64,000 nt of DNA from Pseudomonadales bacterium (GCA_016779565.1 JADHNJ010000004.1:1-64000), one strand, 5' to 3'; shown: positions 1 to 10,523, counted from the stretch's first letter. The notes: generated by a model from the sequence alone, not told the origin. Numbers and translations: made by a program.

Positions 1-2
1 GT

Positions 3-1838
3 ACGCGAAAGGATGGTGCTGAAGAGGCCGATGAGACCACCGCCGAGCAGGAACCTGGCGAAGAGGAGGGTGGCAAGGCCAGTCCTTTAGAAGCTTACGC
101 GACCAATCTCAATGAATTGGCAAAGACCGGGCAAATCGACCCGCTCATCGGCCGAGCAGAAGAAGTTGAGCGGGTGGTGCAAACATTGTCTCGTCGCCGC
201 AAAAATAACCCACTGCTGGTGGGAGAGTCAGGTGTCGGAAAAACCGCCATTGCCGAAGGCTTGGCCAAGCTAATCGTTGACGGCAAGGTGCCGGATATCA
301 TTGCTGAAAGCACCGTTTACAGTTTGGACCTTGGTGCCTTGTTAGCAGGTACAAAGTACCGAGGAGATTTTGAAAAGCGGCTCAAAGGCCTTTTGAACGA
401 GCTCAAGAAATCGAAAAGTCAGATTCTGTTTATTGATGAGATCCATACGATTATTGGCGCAGGTGCTGCCTCTGGCGGTGTCATGGACGCGTCTAATTTG
501 TTAAAGCCATTATTAGCTTCGGGCGAAATTCGTTGCCTCGGTAGTACAACCTATCAAGAGTACCGGGGTATTTTTGACAAGGACCGTGCCTTGTCACGCC
601 GTTTTCAGAAGATTGATGTAACAGAACCCAGTGTTGATGACACATATCTAATTCTCAAAGGTCTGAAAGCTAAGTACGAAGAGCACCATCAGCTTAAATA
701 CACCGACCGTAGTTTACGGGTCGCTGCAGAGCTTGCACAAAAGTTCATCAATGACCGTTTTCTGCCGGACAAGGCGATCGATGTCATCGATGAAGTCGGC
801 GCCTATCAGCAGTTGCAGCCCGCCAGTCGGCGTAAGAAGCAGATTGGGGTCGGCGATGTAGAGCGTATGGTGGCCAAAATAGCGCGGATACCTTCTGCGA
901 GCGTTTCATCAGATGAGAAAGAATCGCTAAAAGATCTAGACGCGAACTTAAAGATGGTGATTTTCGGTCAAGATGATGCGATCGATTCACTGTCCAGCGC
1001 AATAAAATTGGCGCGGGCGGGTCTGCGTGAAGGCGAAAAGCCAATTGGCTCGTTTCTGTTCTCCGGGCCTACCGGGGTTGGTAAGACCGAAGTTTGTCGA
1101 CAGCTGGCGCGGATTATGGGGGTTGAGCTCGTGCGCTTTGATATGTCGGAATACATGGAACGACACACCGTTTCCCGACTTATTGGTGCGCCGCCTGGTT
1201 ATGTTGGTTTCGACCAGGGAGGTCTGTTAACCGAGGCAATTACCAAGCAGCCACATTGCGTACTGCTCCTAGATGAAATCGAAAAAGCCCATCCTGACGT
1301 GTTTAATCTACTGCTTCAGGTGATGGATCATGGCTCGCTGACCGACAACAATGGCCGCAAGGCGGATTTTAAAAATGTTGTTTTGGTGATGACCACCAAT
1401 GCTGGCGCGCAAGAAATGTCCAGAAGCTCGATTGGGTTCCAGAACCAAGACCATTCCACTGACGGCATGGAAGTGTTGAAGAAACTGTTTACACCAGAGT
1501 TTAGAAATCGGCTGGACGGGATTATTCCGTTTGGTCCGTTGGTCAAAGAAGTCATTAAAACAGTCGTCGATAAGTTTCTGGTTGAAATACAAGTTCAGCT
1601 AGATGAGAAGAAAGTCTTGCTCGAGGTTACTGACGCCGCTCGAAGTTGGCTTGGTGAGCATGGATATGATGAAGCACTGGGGGCAAGACCTATGCAGCGA
1701 CTCATTCAGAACAAGATTAAAAAGCCCTTAGCCGAGGACATACTATTTGGACGACTGGCTAAGCAGGGTGGTTTAGTGCGGGTCGACGTCGAAGGTGATG
1801 AATTACAATTGATCATTGAAGAGGAAGTGCTCGCCTAA
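3..1838 (+). CDS. clpA: ATP-dependent Clp protease ATP-binding subunit ClpA (5' truncated by window edge)
   Basis: Hexameric AAA+ unfoldase that feeds substrates, including N-degron proteins delivered by ClpS, into ClpP in the cytoplasm. The reading frame is open from base 3, so the N-terminal ClpS-binding domain lies outside; about 611 of the usual ~755 residues are visible. They begin with an acidic linker followed by LNELAKTGQIDPLIGR, the start of the first AAA module. Module 1 has Walker A GESGVGKT and Walker B ILFIDEIHT; module 2 has Walker A GPTGVGKT and Walker B VLLLDEIEKAH. The tripeptide IGF in SSIGFQNQD sits at the ClpP-docking loop position (IGL in E. coli ClpA). It converges on infA, as in Pseudomonas. 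An internal TTG at 117 is not the real start because the protein continues upstream in frame. Confidence 0.97.
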   Translation, partial: TRKDGAEEADETTAEQEPGEEEGGKASPLEAYATNLNELAKTGQIDPLIGRAEEVERVVQTLSRRRKNNPLLVGESGVGKTAIAEGLAKLIVDGKVPDIIAESTVYSLDLGALLAGTKYRGDFEKRLKGLLNELKKSKSQILFIDEIHTIIGAGAASGGVMDASNLLKPLLASGEIRCLGSTTYQEYRGIFDKDRALSRRFQKIDVTEPSVDDTYLILKGLKAKYEEHHQLKYTDRSLRVAAELAQKFINDRFLPDKAIDVIDEVGAYQQLQPASRRKKQIGVGDVERMVAKIARIPSASVSSDEKESLKDLDANLKMVIFGQDDAIDSLSSAIKLARAGLREGEKPIGSFLFSGPTGVGKTEVCRQLARIMGVELVRFDMSEYMERHTVSRLIGAPPGYVGFDQGGLLTEAITKQPHCVLLLDEIEKAHPDVFNLLLQVMDHGSLTDNNGRKADFKNVVLVMTTNAGAQEMSRSSIGFQNQDHSTDGMEVLKKLFTPEFRNRLDGIIPFGPLVKEVIKTVVDKFLVEIQVQLDEKKVLLEVTDAARSWLGEHGYDEALGARPMQRLIQNKIKKPLAEDILFGRLAKQGGLVRVDVEGDELQLIIEEEVLA

Positions 1839-1859
1839 AGTGCGCTCCCTAAGATAGGG

Positions 1860-2075
1860 TCATTCCCTGAAAGTGATACGACCCTTGGATAGATCATAAG
1901 GACTGACTTCAACCTTGACTTTGTCTCCGGTAAGAATTCGGATGTAGTTCTTGCGCATCTTGCCAGAGATGTGGGCCATCACCACGTGACCATTTTCCAA
2001 TTCGACGCGGAACATCGTGTTCGGAAGGGTGTCGATAACGGTGCCTGAAAGTTGTAATTGTTCTTCTTTTGCCAT
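1860..2075 (-). CDS. infA: Translation initiation factor IF-1
   Basis: A 71-residue S1/OB-fold protein that binds the A site of the 30S subunit during initiation. The sequence from [13 protein letters not shown] to the end [11 protein letters not shown] matches IF-1 over its full usual length (71-72 residues). It is the last gene of the leftward set PA4642-like, trxB, aat, bpt, infA, separated from bpt by 94 bases that hold a stem-loop, so it may also have its own promoter. It converges on clpA with 21 bases between the stop codons. Confidence 0.97.
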   Translation of the reverse strand: MAKEEQLQLSGTVIDTLPNTMFRVELENGHVVMAHISGKMRKNYIRILTGDKVKVEVSPYDLSKGRITFRE

Positions 2076-2105
2076 TGTGCCTCTTAGAGTGACCTACGCG
2101 AACGT

Positions 2106-2147
2106 GAGCGCATTTTGCACTAATTGTTCAGGCAAGGCAAAACGCTC
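2106..2147 (-). promoter_or_regulatory. Stem-loop between bpt and infA
   Basis: GAGCG (2106-2110) and TTTTGC (2113-2118) pair with GCAAAA (2137-2142) and CGCTC (2143-2147), giving an 11-bp stem with a 2-base bulge and an 18-base loop. It lies 22 bases past the bpt stop and 30 bases before the infA start codon on the minus strand. There is no T-run after it, so it could be a weak terminator for bpt, an mRNA processing or protection element, or a leader structure of infA. The structure is seen; the role is inference. Confidence 0.4.
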
Positions 2148-2169
2148 AGAAAGCTTCGACGCATGAGGG

Positions 2170-2886
2170 TTAATTGTGTCTAGTGATTAGTTCCCAGCCG
2201 GCTGTAGTGAGGCGCTCTTGGGGCAAAAATGTCGCCTTGTAGGCCATTTTTCTGCTCTCGGCTATCCAGTAGCCGAGATAGAGATAGCGAAATCCTAAAG
2301 CTCTAGTGCGTTGGATAAGGTCTAAAATCGCCAAGCTCCCCAAGGAGCGATGATCGTGATCAGGATCGAAGAACGTGTAGATGGCCGATAGACTGTCGTC
2401 GAGCTGATCCATGACAGAAACAGCAATCAGAACATCCTCTAGGTGATACTCCACAAAACGAGCCTCTGGCCGACCTTTAACGAGAAAGTCTAATAATTGA
2501 GTCCTTGAAGGTGGAAACATGTCGCCGTCGGCGTGGCGGTTGTTGATGTAATCTTCATAAAGTCGCCACACTTGATCGCTGTCGTGAGGCTCGCTAATCC
2601 TTGTCGTAAGGTCTTTATTTTTTTTTCGAATACGTAAGTACCTGCGAGTTTCGGTGAACGCATTAACAGGTATGCGAACAGGCACACAGGCGTCGCAAGA
2701 TTTGCAGTTGGGTTTATAAAGATAGGGTCCACTGCGCCGAAAGCCCAATTGAGAGAGGGCGGTGTAGTCAGTGGTGGTAATGGGTTGTTCAGGGTCGGCA
2801 AAGATCGTGGTCGCATCGACACCTTCAAGATAGCTGCAGCCATGATCAGGCGACTGAAAAAAGCGCATCGATTTTAGGTCAGCCAT
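2170..2886 (-). CDS. bpt: Aspartate/glutamate leucyltransferase (bacterial Ate1-like)
   Basis: Transfers leucine from Leu-tRNA to proteins with N-terminal Asp or Glu, creating ClpS/ClpAP degrons. The 238-residue product has the family start RFFQSPDHGCSYLEG, the Cys-rich segment YKPNCKSCDACVPVRIPV at about residues 57-74, and the C-terminal acetyltransferase-like part LGFRYLYLGYWIAESRKMAY. The start ATG lies inside the end of aat (8-base overlap), consistent with translational coupling. Neighbours aat and clpA are in the same degradation pathway. Confidence 0.95.
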   Translation of the reverse strand: MADLKSMRFFQSPDHGCSYLEGVDATTIFADPEQPITTTDYTALSQLGFRRSGPYLYKPNCKSCDACVPVRIPVNAFTETRRYLRIRKKNKDLTTRISEPHDSDQVWRLYEDYINNRHADGDMFPPSRTQLLDFLVKGRPEARFVEYHLEDVLIAVSVMDQLDDSLSAIYTFFDPDHDHRSLGSLAILDLIQRTRALGFRYLYLGYWIAESRKMAYKATFLPQERLTTAGWELITRHN

Positions 2887-3616
2887 GAGGCATCTCTTTA
2901 AAAGAAGCTTGCCAAGTCGGTAGCAAGCCTCGATGGGATTGAAAATCCGGCGGCGAGTCTGGGGCGGTTTGGATTAGGCTCAAAAAGTCTGCCCTGGAGA
3001 TGTCTTGAGCGCCGAGTGACATTAAATGGGGATTAGGCATCTGGCAATCAACGAGTTCGATGCCGAGTCTCTGACACAATTGAATAAGATAGCTGAAAGC
3101 AATTTTTGAACCATTACTTGCGCTCGAGAACATAGACTCGCCACAGAATATGTTGCCTATGGAGAGACCATAAAGACCACCGATGAGTTCATCATCTAAA
3201 TAGCACGAGATTGCGTGGGCGTGACCCAAGTCATGTAACCGAAGGTAAGCCTCGATCATGGTATCGGTAATCCATGTTTCTTGGCCATTGTCCAAACGGT
3301 GGTTGCGGCAGCTTCTAATGACTCGCTCAAAATCAAGATCGAGGGTGGCCTGGTAGCGCGCGTTGCACAGTAATTTTTTTAGGCTTCTACTCGGAACAAA
3401 GTTCTCCGGCAAAACGATTGCACGAATCGGCGGTGACCACCATAAAATTGGCTGACCATCTTCGAACCAAGGGAAGATGCCATTTTCGTAGGCTAAAAGT
3501 AATCTAGCCGGGGAGAGGTCGCCGCCGATGGCCAACAGGCCCTCCGGTACTGTCAGTGCTGAATCATGTGCAGGAAACCAGAGTTCTCTATCGAGTAAGG
3601 TTGGTCCTTGCTGCAT
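2879..3616 (-). CDS. aat: Leucyl/phenylalanyl-tRNA--protein transferase
   Basis: Adds Leu or Phe from aminoacyl-tRNA to N-terminal Lys or Arg, the primary route to bacterial N-degrons. 245 residues, normal for the family. Diagnostic segments are FPWFEDGQPILWWSPPIRAI (about residues 49-68), HAISCYLDDELIGGLYGLSI and the catalytic-core stretch FCGESMFS. It sits 14 bases downstream of trxB and overlaps bpt by 8 bases on the minus strand, the order seen in pseudomonads. Confidence 0.96.
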   Translation of the reverse strand: MQQGPTLLDRELWFPAHDSALTVPEGLLAIGGDLSPARLLLAYENGIFPWFEDGQPILWWSPPIRAIVLPENFVPSRSLKKLLCNARYQATLDLDFERVIRSCRNHRLDNGQETWITDTMIEAYLRLHDLGHAHAISCYLDDELIGGLYGLSIGNIFCGESMFSSASNGSKIAFSYLIQLCQRLGIELVDCQMPNPHLMSLGAQDISRADFLSLIQTAPDSPPDFQSHRGLLPTWQASFKEMPHG

Positions 3617-3630
3617 ACTGCCCTGAAGCT

Positions 3631-4578
<948 letters not shown>

Positions 4579-4923
4579 CTATGCCTCCTGAGCAGGGGGT
4601 TGCTGAATGTTGCTGCTGGCTACAACATCGCTCTGGTTCGCAATGCGCTCGAATGCTGCCAAGTAAGGGGCGCCGTTAGCATGCTGGTCGATGATTTGCC
4701 AAAGGGTGTGACCGTTAGGGTCTGTTGTTGCGAGGTCAACGCCTAGGCCAGCGAGCTTCACGAGGTAGCGCGAAAAATCCTCAGCCCTAAGGCCGCGATA
4801 TCCAGCAAGCAATAGTTTGAAAGGTTGGTCAGCATAGCGCGCCAATTGCTCTTCAACAAACAAATCGATTCTATCGTCCTGCCACAAGCCTTCAAAAACT
4901 TGGGGTTGTGAAGGTCCCGCCAT
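4579..4923 (-). CDS. PA4642-family small protein of unknown function
   Basis: 114 residues, first gene of the leftward trxB-aat-bpt-infA operon, ending 6 bases before trxB. The middle part LAGYRGLRAEDFSRYLVKLA followed by GVDLATTDPNGHTLWQII resembles the small gammaproteobacterial family typified by P. aeruginosa PA4642 (sometimes mislabelled aminopeptidase): a YRG(M/L) segment, then ankyrin-like N-x-G-x-T-L. No signal peptide, membrane segment or catalytic motif is visible. It is probably cytoplasmic. The family match is from memory of its pattern, and the function is unknown. Confidence 0.75.
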   Translation of the reverse strand: MAGPSQPQVFEGLWQDDRIDLFVEEQLARYADQPFKLLLAGYRGLRAEDFSRYLVKLAGLGVDLATTDPNGHTLWQIIDQHANGAPYLAAFERIANQSDVVASSNIQQPPAQEA

Positions 4924-5295
4924 AAAAAATGCCCTCTAAGTGATGCACTGCCCTCAACGGTTTGAAAGGCATTGTTTAAATGCGCTGACCGTAGGGTGAA
5001 CTTGTGACGAACCAAACATACCCGCAAGGTAACTAAGGGTGATCGATAAGGTCCCGAATGTTTGAATTCGTGGTTACAAGCGCATGGTAAACCAAAGTGC
5101 TTTTAGACGATAGTGAACTCAGTCTTAATCACGTCGTTTGGACGGTTGCGTGTGTGTCTTTCCGCGTATTCCTCGGCTAAACTAGGTTTGAGCATGGCAG
5201 AGTGGTTTGGCCAATATAAAAGGCGCAACGCTAGTAAAGGATGCTCGCGGTTCTTTGCCTTTACCTCTGGTGCGCGTTGGCAATTGGGTGGGACA

Positions 5296-5337
5296 GGGCA
5301 GGTTTTTTGGGCAAAAGGGCAGGTTTTTTGGGCAAAA
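5296..5337. repeat. Perfect 21-bp tandem duplication
   Basis: The 21-bp unit at 5296-5316, beginning GGGCAGG, then a run of six T, and ending GGGCAAAA, is repeated exactly at 5317-5337. A decayed part-copy (GGCAAAAAG) follows near 5352. The exact identity suggests a recent duplication. Confidence 0.9.
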
Positions 5338-5502
5338 AGGGCGCCAGATTTGGCAAAAAGTCCGTGAAGCAGTTTTTTAAGGGGGTACCAAGGTCGTAAA
5401 ACCTGATCAGTAGCAAACCTTTTATCGATAATGCCTGCGGCCTGGCAAAAGAATAGTTGCGCAGGCTTTTACAGTTTAAAAGCGTTGCTGCGATCTAATC
5501 TG

Positions 5503-5544
5503 AGTTGCACCAAGGGAGTTGCACGAAGGGAGTCGCACGAAGGC
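5503..5544. repeat. Three 14-bp imperfect tandem repeats
   Basis: Units AGTTGCACCAAGGG, AGTTGCACGAAGGG and AGTCGCACGAAGGC follow each other at 5503-5516, 5517-5530 and 5531-5544, with a partial fourth AGTCGG. Each differs from the next by one or two bases. No coding function is apparent. Confidence 0.9.
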
Positions 5545-5643
5545 AGTCGGATAAAGAGGGTTGTTCAGGAGGCGGATAAGCGCAGGTTGTGGTGCGTTAC
5601 ATTGGGGCATTAAACCAATATCTTTATTCAAAAAGGTGAAGCA

Positions 5644-7980
5644 TTGGCACAAGCAAAAGTGAAAGATCAAGAAGGCGATTCAGGTCTCGGGTTTTTGGAA
5701 GTTTTAACACCTCGATTGAGAGAGTCTCTTATTATCGGGCAGGTGTTACTCGCAGTGCTATTTGCCGCCTCTTTGTATAGTTTTGATCCGACCGATCCAG
5801 GTTGGACTTACACCGGCCAAGATTCAGAGATATCGAACCTAGTGGGGGCGACCGGCGCTTGGGTTGCAGATGTGTTGTTGGTGCTGTTCGGAATCTCGGC
5901 GTTTGTGTTCCCGGTTATCTTACTGATTCCAGTTGTGAGAAGGCTTGCTAATCGGGATGCCAATGGCTTTGTACCAGCGTTGATTCTGGTTCAGGCTGTC
6001 GGGCTGCTCTTGACGGTTGCCGCCTGTGCGGTATTGGCGGATTTGCACTTTTATGCGCTGGGTACAGTGTTGCGCGAGGGTAGCGGCGGGGTCTTAGGGC
6101 AATTATTGAGTCAGGCGTTGTTGCCAATGGTCAGTTATGTTGGCACTACCGTGTTGATGCTTGCGCTATTACTGCTCGGATTGACCTTGATGATCGAGAT
6201 TTCTTGGCTCAATGTGATTGATAGAACGGGCGGTTGGGCGGTAGCGTTTTGGGTTGGTGCTCACCAACGATTTCGAAACTTTAAGCTGCAGCGGGCCAAT
6301 GCTGGTGCCGTTGAGGGGAATACCAAGGCTCGAGAGATTAAGCGGCAGAAGCACGTTGAGGCACACCAGAAGCGAGCGCCCCTAAAAATTGAGAAACGCG
6401 TTGAGAGGCCTCCAGAGATCAGCGAACGGGCTGCGAGGGAGAAGCAAGGAAACTTGTTTAAGACAGAGGTGATTGAGGGTTTGCCTGCGTTGAGTTTGCT
6501 TGATGCTAGAGAAATTAACAGTCAAAAGGGGTATTCCGAGCACGATCTAGAAGCACTTTCTCGATTGTTGGAGCTAAAACTCAAAGATTATGGCGTTGAC
6601 GCTGAAGTCGTCGCCGTATTCCCAGGGCCTGTGATAACGCGCTTTGAAATATTGCCTGCTGCGGGCGTGAAGGTCAGCAGAATCTCGGGCTTGGCCAAAG
6701 ACCTAGCGCGCTCACTCGCTGTGATTAGCGTTCGCGTGGTCGAAGTTATTCCTGGCAAGCCTGTGGTTGGAATCGAGATCCCCAATGAAGACCGAGAGAT
6801 CGTACGTTTGAGTCAAGTGTTGTCATCAAAAAGTTACGATGAATCACTGTCACCGCTGTCGCTGGCTTTGGGTCACGACATCGCAGGGGAGCCGGTGGTG
6901 GTTGACCTAGCCAAAATGCCACACTTACTCGTGGCGGGCACCACTGGCTCCGGAAAATCGGTCGGTATTAATGCCATGATTTTATCGCTGCTCTTTAAAG
7001 CCTCTCCAGAGGAGGTGCGATTAATCATGGTGGATCCAAAGATGCTGGAACTTGCGGTTTATGAGGGCATACCGCATCTGCTGACACCGGTTGTTACAGA
7101 CATGAAGGATGCCGCAAATGCGCTGCGATGGTGCGTCGCTGAGATGGAACGGCGGTATCGATTGATGGCAGCGATGGGGGTCCGTAATGTGGGAGGCTTC
7201 AATCGTAAAGTGAAGGATGCTGAAAAGCTGGGCACGCGGATTCCCGACCCGCTTTGGCGACCAGATCCCCTGCTTGATGAACAAGATCAACAGGCGCCTA
7301 CTCTGGAGACGCTGCCGTTTATCGTTGTGGTTATCGATGAATTTGCTGACATGATGATGATTGTTGGTAAAAAGGTTGAAGAGCTGATCGCAAGGATCGC
7401 GCAAAAGGCCCGAGCGGCAGGCATTCATCTGGTTTTGGCTACCCAAAGACCATCGGTGGATGTCATCACGGGCTTAATTAAAGCTAACGTTCCCACTCGC
7501 ATTGCCTTTCAGGTCTCCAGTAAGGTTGATTCGCGGACAATTTTGGATCAGGGCGGTGCGGAACAGCTGTTAGGTCATGGGGATATGCTCTATATGCCAG
7601 GTGGTACGCCGATACCCGTACGAGTGCATGGCGCGTTTGTCGATGATGAAGAGGTCCATCGAGTGGTAGAAAGTTGGAAATCTTTGGGGGAACCCAATTA
7701 CTTAGAAGAAATCTTAGACACCCGGACGGACACAGAATTACTACCTGGTAACGCAAGTATTGATGAAGGCGCGGGTCCAGAGTCGGATCCGTTGTACGAT
7801 GAGGCGGTCGCTTTTGTCACTGAAAGTGGACGCGCATCGATATCTGCAGTGCAACGAAAATTGCGAATCGGCTACAACCGAGCAGCGCGTATGGTCGAGG
7901 AAATGGAGGCGGCAGGCGTCGTCAGCGGCATGAACAGTAACGGTGCAAGAGAAGTGTTAGCACATGCACCGCCAGACTAG
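5644..7980 (+). CDS. ftsK: DNA translocase FtsK
   Basis: Septum-localised hexameric motor that pumps chromosome dimers toward dif during division. 778 residues, with the short linker typical of pseudomonad FtsK. The start is TTG at 5644 with AAAGGTGAA just upstream; the frame is closed by a stop at 5611, so no ATG start is available. Four or so N-terminal membrane segments span about residues 30-200, followed by a basic linker rich in K/R/E. The motor has Walker [12 protein letters not shown] and Walker [15 protein letters not shown]. The C-terminal gamma domain, ending in [20 protein letters not shown], is the KOPS-reading winged helix. lolA starts inside its 3' end. Confidence 0.96.
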   Translation: MAQAKVKDQEGDSGLGFLEVLTPRLRESLIIGQVLLAVLFAASLYSFDPTDPGWTYTGQDSEISNLVGATGAWVADVLLVLFGISAFVFPVILLIPVVRRLANRDANGFVPALILVQAVGLLLTVAACAVLADLHFYALGTVLREGSGGVLGQLLSQALLPMVSYVGTTVLMLALLLLGLTLMIEISWLNVIDRTGGWAVAFWVGAHQRFRNFKLQRANAGAVEGNTKAREIKRQKHVEAHQKRAPLKIEKRVERPPEISERAAREKQGNLFKTEVIEGLPALSLLDAREINSQKGYSEHDLEALSRLLELKLKDYGVDAEVVAVFPGPVITRFEILPAAGVKVSRISGLAKDLARSLAVISVRVVEVIPGKPVVGIEIPNEDREIVRLSQVLSSKSYDESLSPLSLALGHDIAGEPVVVDLAKMPHLLVAGTTGSGKSVGINAMILSLLFKASPEEVRLIMVDPKMLELAVYEGIPHLLTPVVTDMKDAANALRWCVAEMERRYRLMAAMGVRNVGGFNRKVKDAEKLGTRIPDPLWRPDPLLDEQDQQAPTLETLPFIVVVIDEFADMMMIVGKKVEELIARIAQKARAAGIHLVLATQRPSVDVITGLIKANVPTRIAFQVSSKVDSRTILDQGGAEQLLGHGDMLYMPGGTPIPVRVHGAFVDDEEVHRVVESWKSLGEPNYLEEILDTRTDTELLPGNASIDEGAGPESDPLYDEAVAFVTESGRASISAVQRKLRIGYNRAARMVEEMEAAGVVSGMNSNGAREVLAHAPPD

Positions 7981-8629
7981 CGCTGGTTTGCCAAGGCCCT
8001 ATTGGTTCGCTGGCAAGGGGTTGATGGGCGCCTTGATAACAGCGAGCTTGCTATTTGCGCCCATTGTTGCAGGAGAGGAAATCTCAGCAAGCGGGCTGCT
8101 AAAGTCAAAGTTGGCTTCGCTCAAAACGTTAGCGTTGACTTACCATCAAAGATTAGGTGGGACCAGTCAGAAGCGCGAGACTGGGACCTTTTATCTTCAG
8201 CGACCGGCGCAGTTCCGGTTGGTATCGAATGATCAGCCCCTTGTGGTATCAGATGGTGATGCGATCTGGGAATATGATGCACTTTTGGATCAAGTCAAGG
8301 TGAAGGCTTTTGACGGCTTGAGCCAATGGTCACCGGCGAGTGTGTTGCTAATGAAGGATAACGACCTGGATAGCGCTTTTGAAGTCTCCGTCTTCGCTGG
8401 GGAAGACCAAACCCACTTTCTGCTCAAACCGATTGATCCAGCTGCGCTGGTAAAGGATATCAGTCTATCTTTTGCTGGCTCCTTGCCTTACCGCCTTGCA
8501 ATGACCCCCAAATCTGGCCGTGAGGTCACGATCGAGCTAACAGTGGATGCCGTCAATGAGGTGTTGAACCCAGAGCTCTTTCGATTTGTGCCGCCGGTGA
8601 ATGTCGATGTTATCGATTATCGAAACTGA
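7964..8629 (+). CDS. lolA: Outer-membrane lipoprotein carrier protein LolA
   Basis: Periplasmic chaperone carrying lipoproteins from LolCDE to LolB. 221 residues from the ATG at 7964, which overlaps ftsK by 17 bases. The hydrophobic signal core is [16 protein letters not shown], so mature protein starts near [14 protein letters not shown] later ATG at 8024, behind AAGGGG, would shorten the signal peptide but leave no positive n-region, so I prefer the upstream start with some doubt. Family features are the unclosed beta-barrel pattern [13 protein letters not shown] and D-G-x-x-I-W-E-Y-D. The order ftsK-lolA-rarA is conserved in gammaproteobacteria. Confidence 0.9.
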   Translation: MHRQTSAGLPRPYWFAGKGLMGALITASLLFAPIVAGEEISASGLLKSKLASLKTLALTYHQRLGGTSQKRETGTFYLQRPAQFRLVSNDQPLVVSDGDAIWEYDALLDQVKVKAFDGLSQWSPASVLLMKDNDLDSAFEVSVFAGEDQTHFLLKPIDPAALVKDISLSFAGSLPYRLAMTPKSGREVTIELTVDAVNEVLNPELFRFVPPVNVDVIDYRN

Positions 8630-8682
8630 GTACCGCGGCGGCGGCTGCCAGGGCTTGCTGGTAGATAGCGCAAGGCCGCTTT

Positions 8683-8720
8683 TATGACAACAGGTAGCGG
8701 ATATGACGACAAGTAGCGGG
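8683..8720. repeat. 19-bp imperfect duplication spanning the rarA start codon
   Basis: Copy one at 8683-8701 (TATGACAACAGGTAGCGGA) and copy two at 8702-8720 (TATGACGACAAGTAGCGGG) match at 16 of 19 positions. Copy two holds the rarA ATG (8703). Copy one holds another ATG (8684) in a different frame that stops after 10 codons inside rarA, and its AGGT serves as the only visible Shine-Dalgarno for rarA. Confidence 0.85.
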
Positions 8721-10016
8721 CGTCCGCTGGCCGATTTGATCAGGCCTAGGACCCTGAGTGAGATGGCTGGGCAGTCTCACCTTTTAGGTGAATCAAAACC
8801 GCTCAGACAAATGATCGAGCAGGGTCAGCTTCATTCGCTGATTCTCTGGGGTCCCCCGGGCACTGGCAAGACCACCTTAGCAAGATTAATTGCTAATCAC
8901 TGCCAGGCGGAATTTGTCGCCATTTCTGCGGTGTTAAGCGGCGTGAAGGACATTCGCGCAGCGATCGATGTGGCGCGCTCTAATGCCGAACGGCAGCTTC
9001 AAACCTTACTCTTTGTTGACGAGGTGCACCGTTTTAATAAATCTCAACAGGACGCGTTTTTACCTCACGTTGAGGATGGCACCATCGTATTCATAGGTGC
9101 GACGACAGAAAACCCATCCTTTGAGCTCAATGCAGCGCTTCTGAGCAGGGCCCGTGTGTATGTGTTGAAGCCTCTGTCCAGTGAAGACTTGGTAGGGGTT
9201 TTGGCGCGTGGATTAAACATGCTTGCGGCAAGGGCGCCATTCGCCGAAGAAATAAGCCAGCTATCGCTAATCGCAAAGGTGAGTGATGGTGATGCTAGGC
9301 TTGCGCTGAACTTGCTCGAAATCAGTTGGACTAATCGAGCCCAAGAGAGGCTTACAGAGGCAGACATAACGCTGGTCCTAGGGGACGGCTCGCGACGATT
9401 TGATAAGCAAGGCGACATCTTCTACGACCAAATCTCGGCCCTGCACAAATCCGTTCGAGGCTCCGCGCCAGATGCCGCCCTTTACTGGCTTGCTCGCATG
9501 CTCGATGGGGGCTGCGACCCACTTTATGTTGCACGTCGATTGGTCCGCATGGCCACTGAAGACATTGGTAATGCTGATCCCCGAGCGCTGCAGCTCGCAT
9601 TAAATGCTTGGGATGTTCAGCGCAGACTGGGAATGCCCGAGGGCGAATTAGCGTTAGCACAAGCGGTGGTCTATTTATCAGTTGCTGCCAAAAGTAATGC
9701 GGTTTATTCCGCATGGAAGCAAGCCCAACAACGGGTTGTGGAGCACGGCTCCTTGGATGTGCCGCCGCATTTAAAAAATGCACCCACGGCCTTGATGGCG
9801 TCGCTCGGTCATGGTGAGGACTACCGGTATGCACATGATTTTGATCAAGCTTTTGTGCCAGGTGAAAGATATCTGCCAGCAGCCTTAGGGGACCCGAGCT
9901 TTTATGAGCCAACAGACCGAGGGCTCGAGGCAAAAATTAAAGAGAAAATGATTTATCTACGAGAACTCAATGCTAATAGTGAATTCCAGCGATATCGAAG
10001 TGACACTGCCAAGTAG
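8703..10016 (+). CDS. rarA: Replication-associated recombination protein RarA (MgsA)
   Basis: AAA+ clamp-loader-like ATPase that acts at stalled replication forks. 437 residues. It begins PLADLIRPRTLSEMAGQSHL, has Walker A GPPGTGKTTLA at about residues 50-60, Walker B LLFVDEVHRFNKSQQDAF, and sensor region IGATTENPSFELNAALLSR. The C-terminal tetramerisation part with GLEAKIKEKMIYLRELN is present, so the gene is complete. It follows lolA by 73 bases. The region around the start codon is a direct duplication (8683-8720). Confidence 0.96.
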   Translation: MTTSSGRPLADLIRPRTLSEMAGQSHLLGESKPLRQMIEQGQLHSLILWGPPGTGKTTLARLIANHCQAEFVAISAVLSGVKDIRAAIDVARSNAERQLQTLLFVDEVHRFNKSQQDAFLPHVEDGTIVFIGATTENPSFELNAALLSRARVYVLKPLSSEDLVGVLARGLNMLAARAPFAEEISQLSLIAKVSDGDARLALNLLEISWTNRAQERLTEADITLVLGDGSRRFDKQGDIFYDQISALHKSVRGSAPDAALYWLARMLDGGCDPLYVARRLVRMATEDIGNADPRALQLALNAWDVQRRLGMPEGELALAQAVVYLSVAAKSNAVYSAWKQAQQRVVEHGSLDVPPHLKNAPTALMASLGHGEDYRYAHDFDQAFVPGERYLPAALGDPSFYEPTDRGLEAKIKEKMIYLRELNANSEFQRYRSDTAK

Positions 10017-10055
10017 GGCTTTGGGCACCGAGGGCTTTGTCAATAGGTGGGTGAG

Positions 10056-10436
10056 ATGATCTGGATCTGGGTGGCAGCAGGGGGCGCGTTAGGCGCGCTT
10101 CTAAGAATGGCGACGGCGCAAGTTATAGGGCGCTTGGCCGGTGGTGCAGAAATGCCAATGGGTATTTTACTGGTGAATATTGTTGGCTGTGGTCTTATGG
10201 GAGCGCTATTCGTCTTACTTGAGCGCTTTGAGTTGGCCACCTACCTACGTCAGGGGTTAACCGTGGGATTGCTGGGAGCCTTCACCACTTTTTCTACCTT
10301 TGCGCTTGAGGCTTATCAACTTGTGATCGATGGTCGGCTCGCAGTCGCTGCGATCTACGTGATATTGAGCTTGTTGGGTAGTTTTATTGCGTTGTTGGCG
10401 GGCATTTTCCTAACCCAATGGTCCCTCAGCCATTGA
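10056..10436 (+). CDS. crcB: Fluoride ion channel CrcB/Fluc
   Basis: Small four-TM protein that forms a dual-topology dimeric fluoride exporter in the inner membrane. 126 residues from the ATG at 10056; a GTG at 10047 would add three residues but the ATG gives the normal CrcB start MIWIWVAAGGALGALLRM. Signature residues are the Asn in VNIVGCGLMGALF and the pore segment GLLGAFTTFSTFALE. The upstream spacer is only 39 bases, too short for a fluoride riboswitch, so it probably reads through from rarA. Confidence 0.93.
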   Translation: MIWIWVAAGGALGALLRMATAQVIGRLAGGAEMPMGILLVNIVGCGLMGALFVLLERFELATYLRQGLTVGLLGAFTTFSTFALEAYQLVIDGRLAVAAIYVILSLLGSFIALLAGIFLTQWSLSH

Positions 10437-10454
10437 ATAATTCTAGGGGTTTTT

Positions 10455-10476
10455 GTAAGCTGCCCGGCTTTTTGAG
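10455..10476 (+). terminator. Possible weak terminator between crcB and serS
   Basis: About 20 bases past the crcB stop, a short stem AAGC/GCTT with loop TGCCCG is followed directly by a run of T (GCTTTTTG). The stem is only four to five pairs, so this is a weak candidate. Confidence 0.3.
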
Positions 10477-10523
10477 CGCAGTGACAAAAGTGGGTTTGTC
10501 GATAGCAATCAGGAGATGTCAGC

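Larger units (their letters stand above)
4924..5643. other. 720-base divergent spacer with two tandem arrays
   Basis: This is the spacer between the leftward trxB operon and rightward ftsK, so it should hold both promoters. I see no convincing consensus promoter, tRNA or conserved small gene in it. Short open frames here (for example 5113-5367 and 5431-5613) have no recognisable similarity, and the first exists partly because it runs through a tandem repeat. Two unrelated tandem arrays (5296-5337 and 5503-5544) are listed separately. Confidence 0.6.

Noticed and set aside
1848-1860. Terminator between clpA and infA
   Set aside because: CCCTA-AGA-TAGGG gives only a 5-bp stem and no T-run follows on either strand.
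9352-9933. 193-residue minus-strand frame inside rarA
   Set aside because: It is antisense to a well-conserved gene and its sequence has no family features.
10021-10055. Fluoride riboswitch before crcB
   Set aside because: The spacer is under 40 bases, too short for the conserved pseudoknot.
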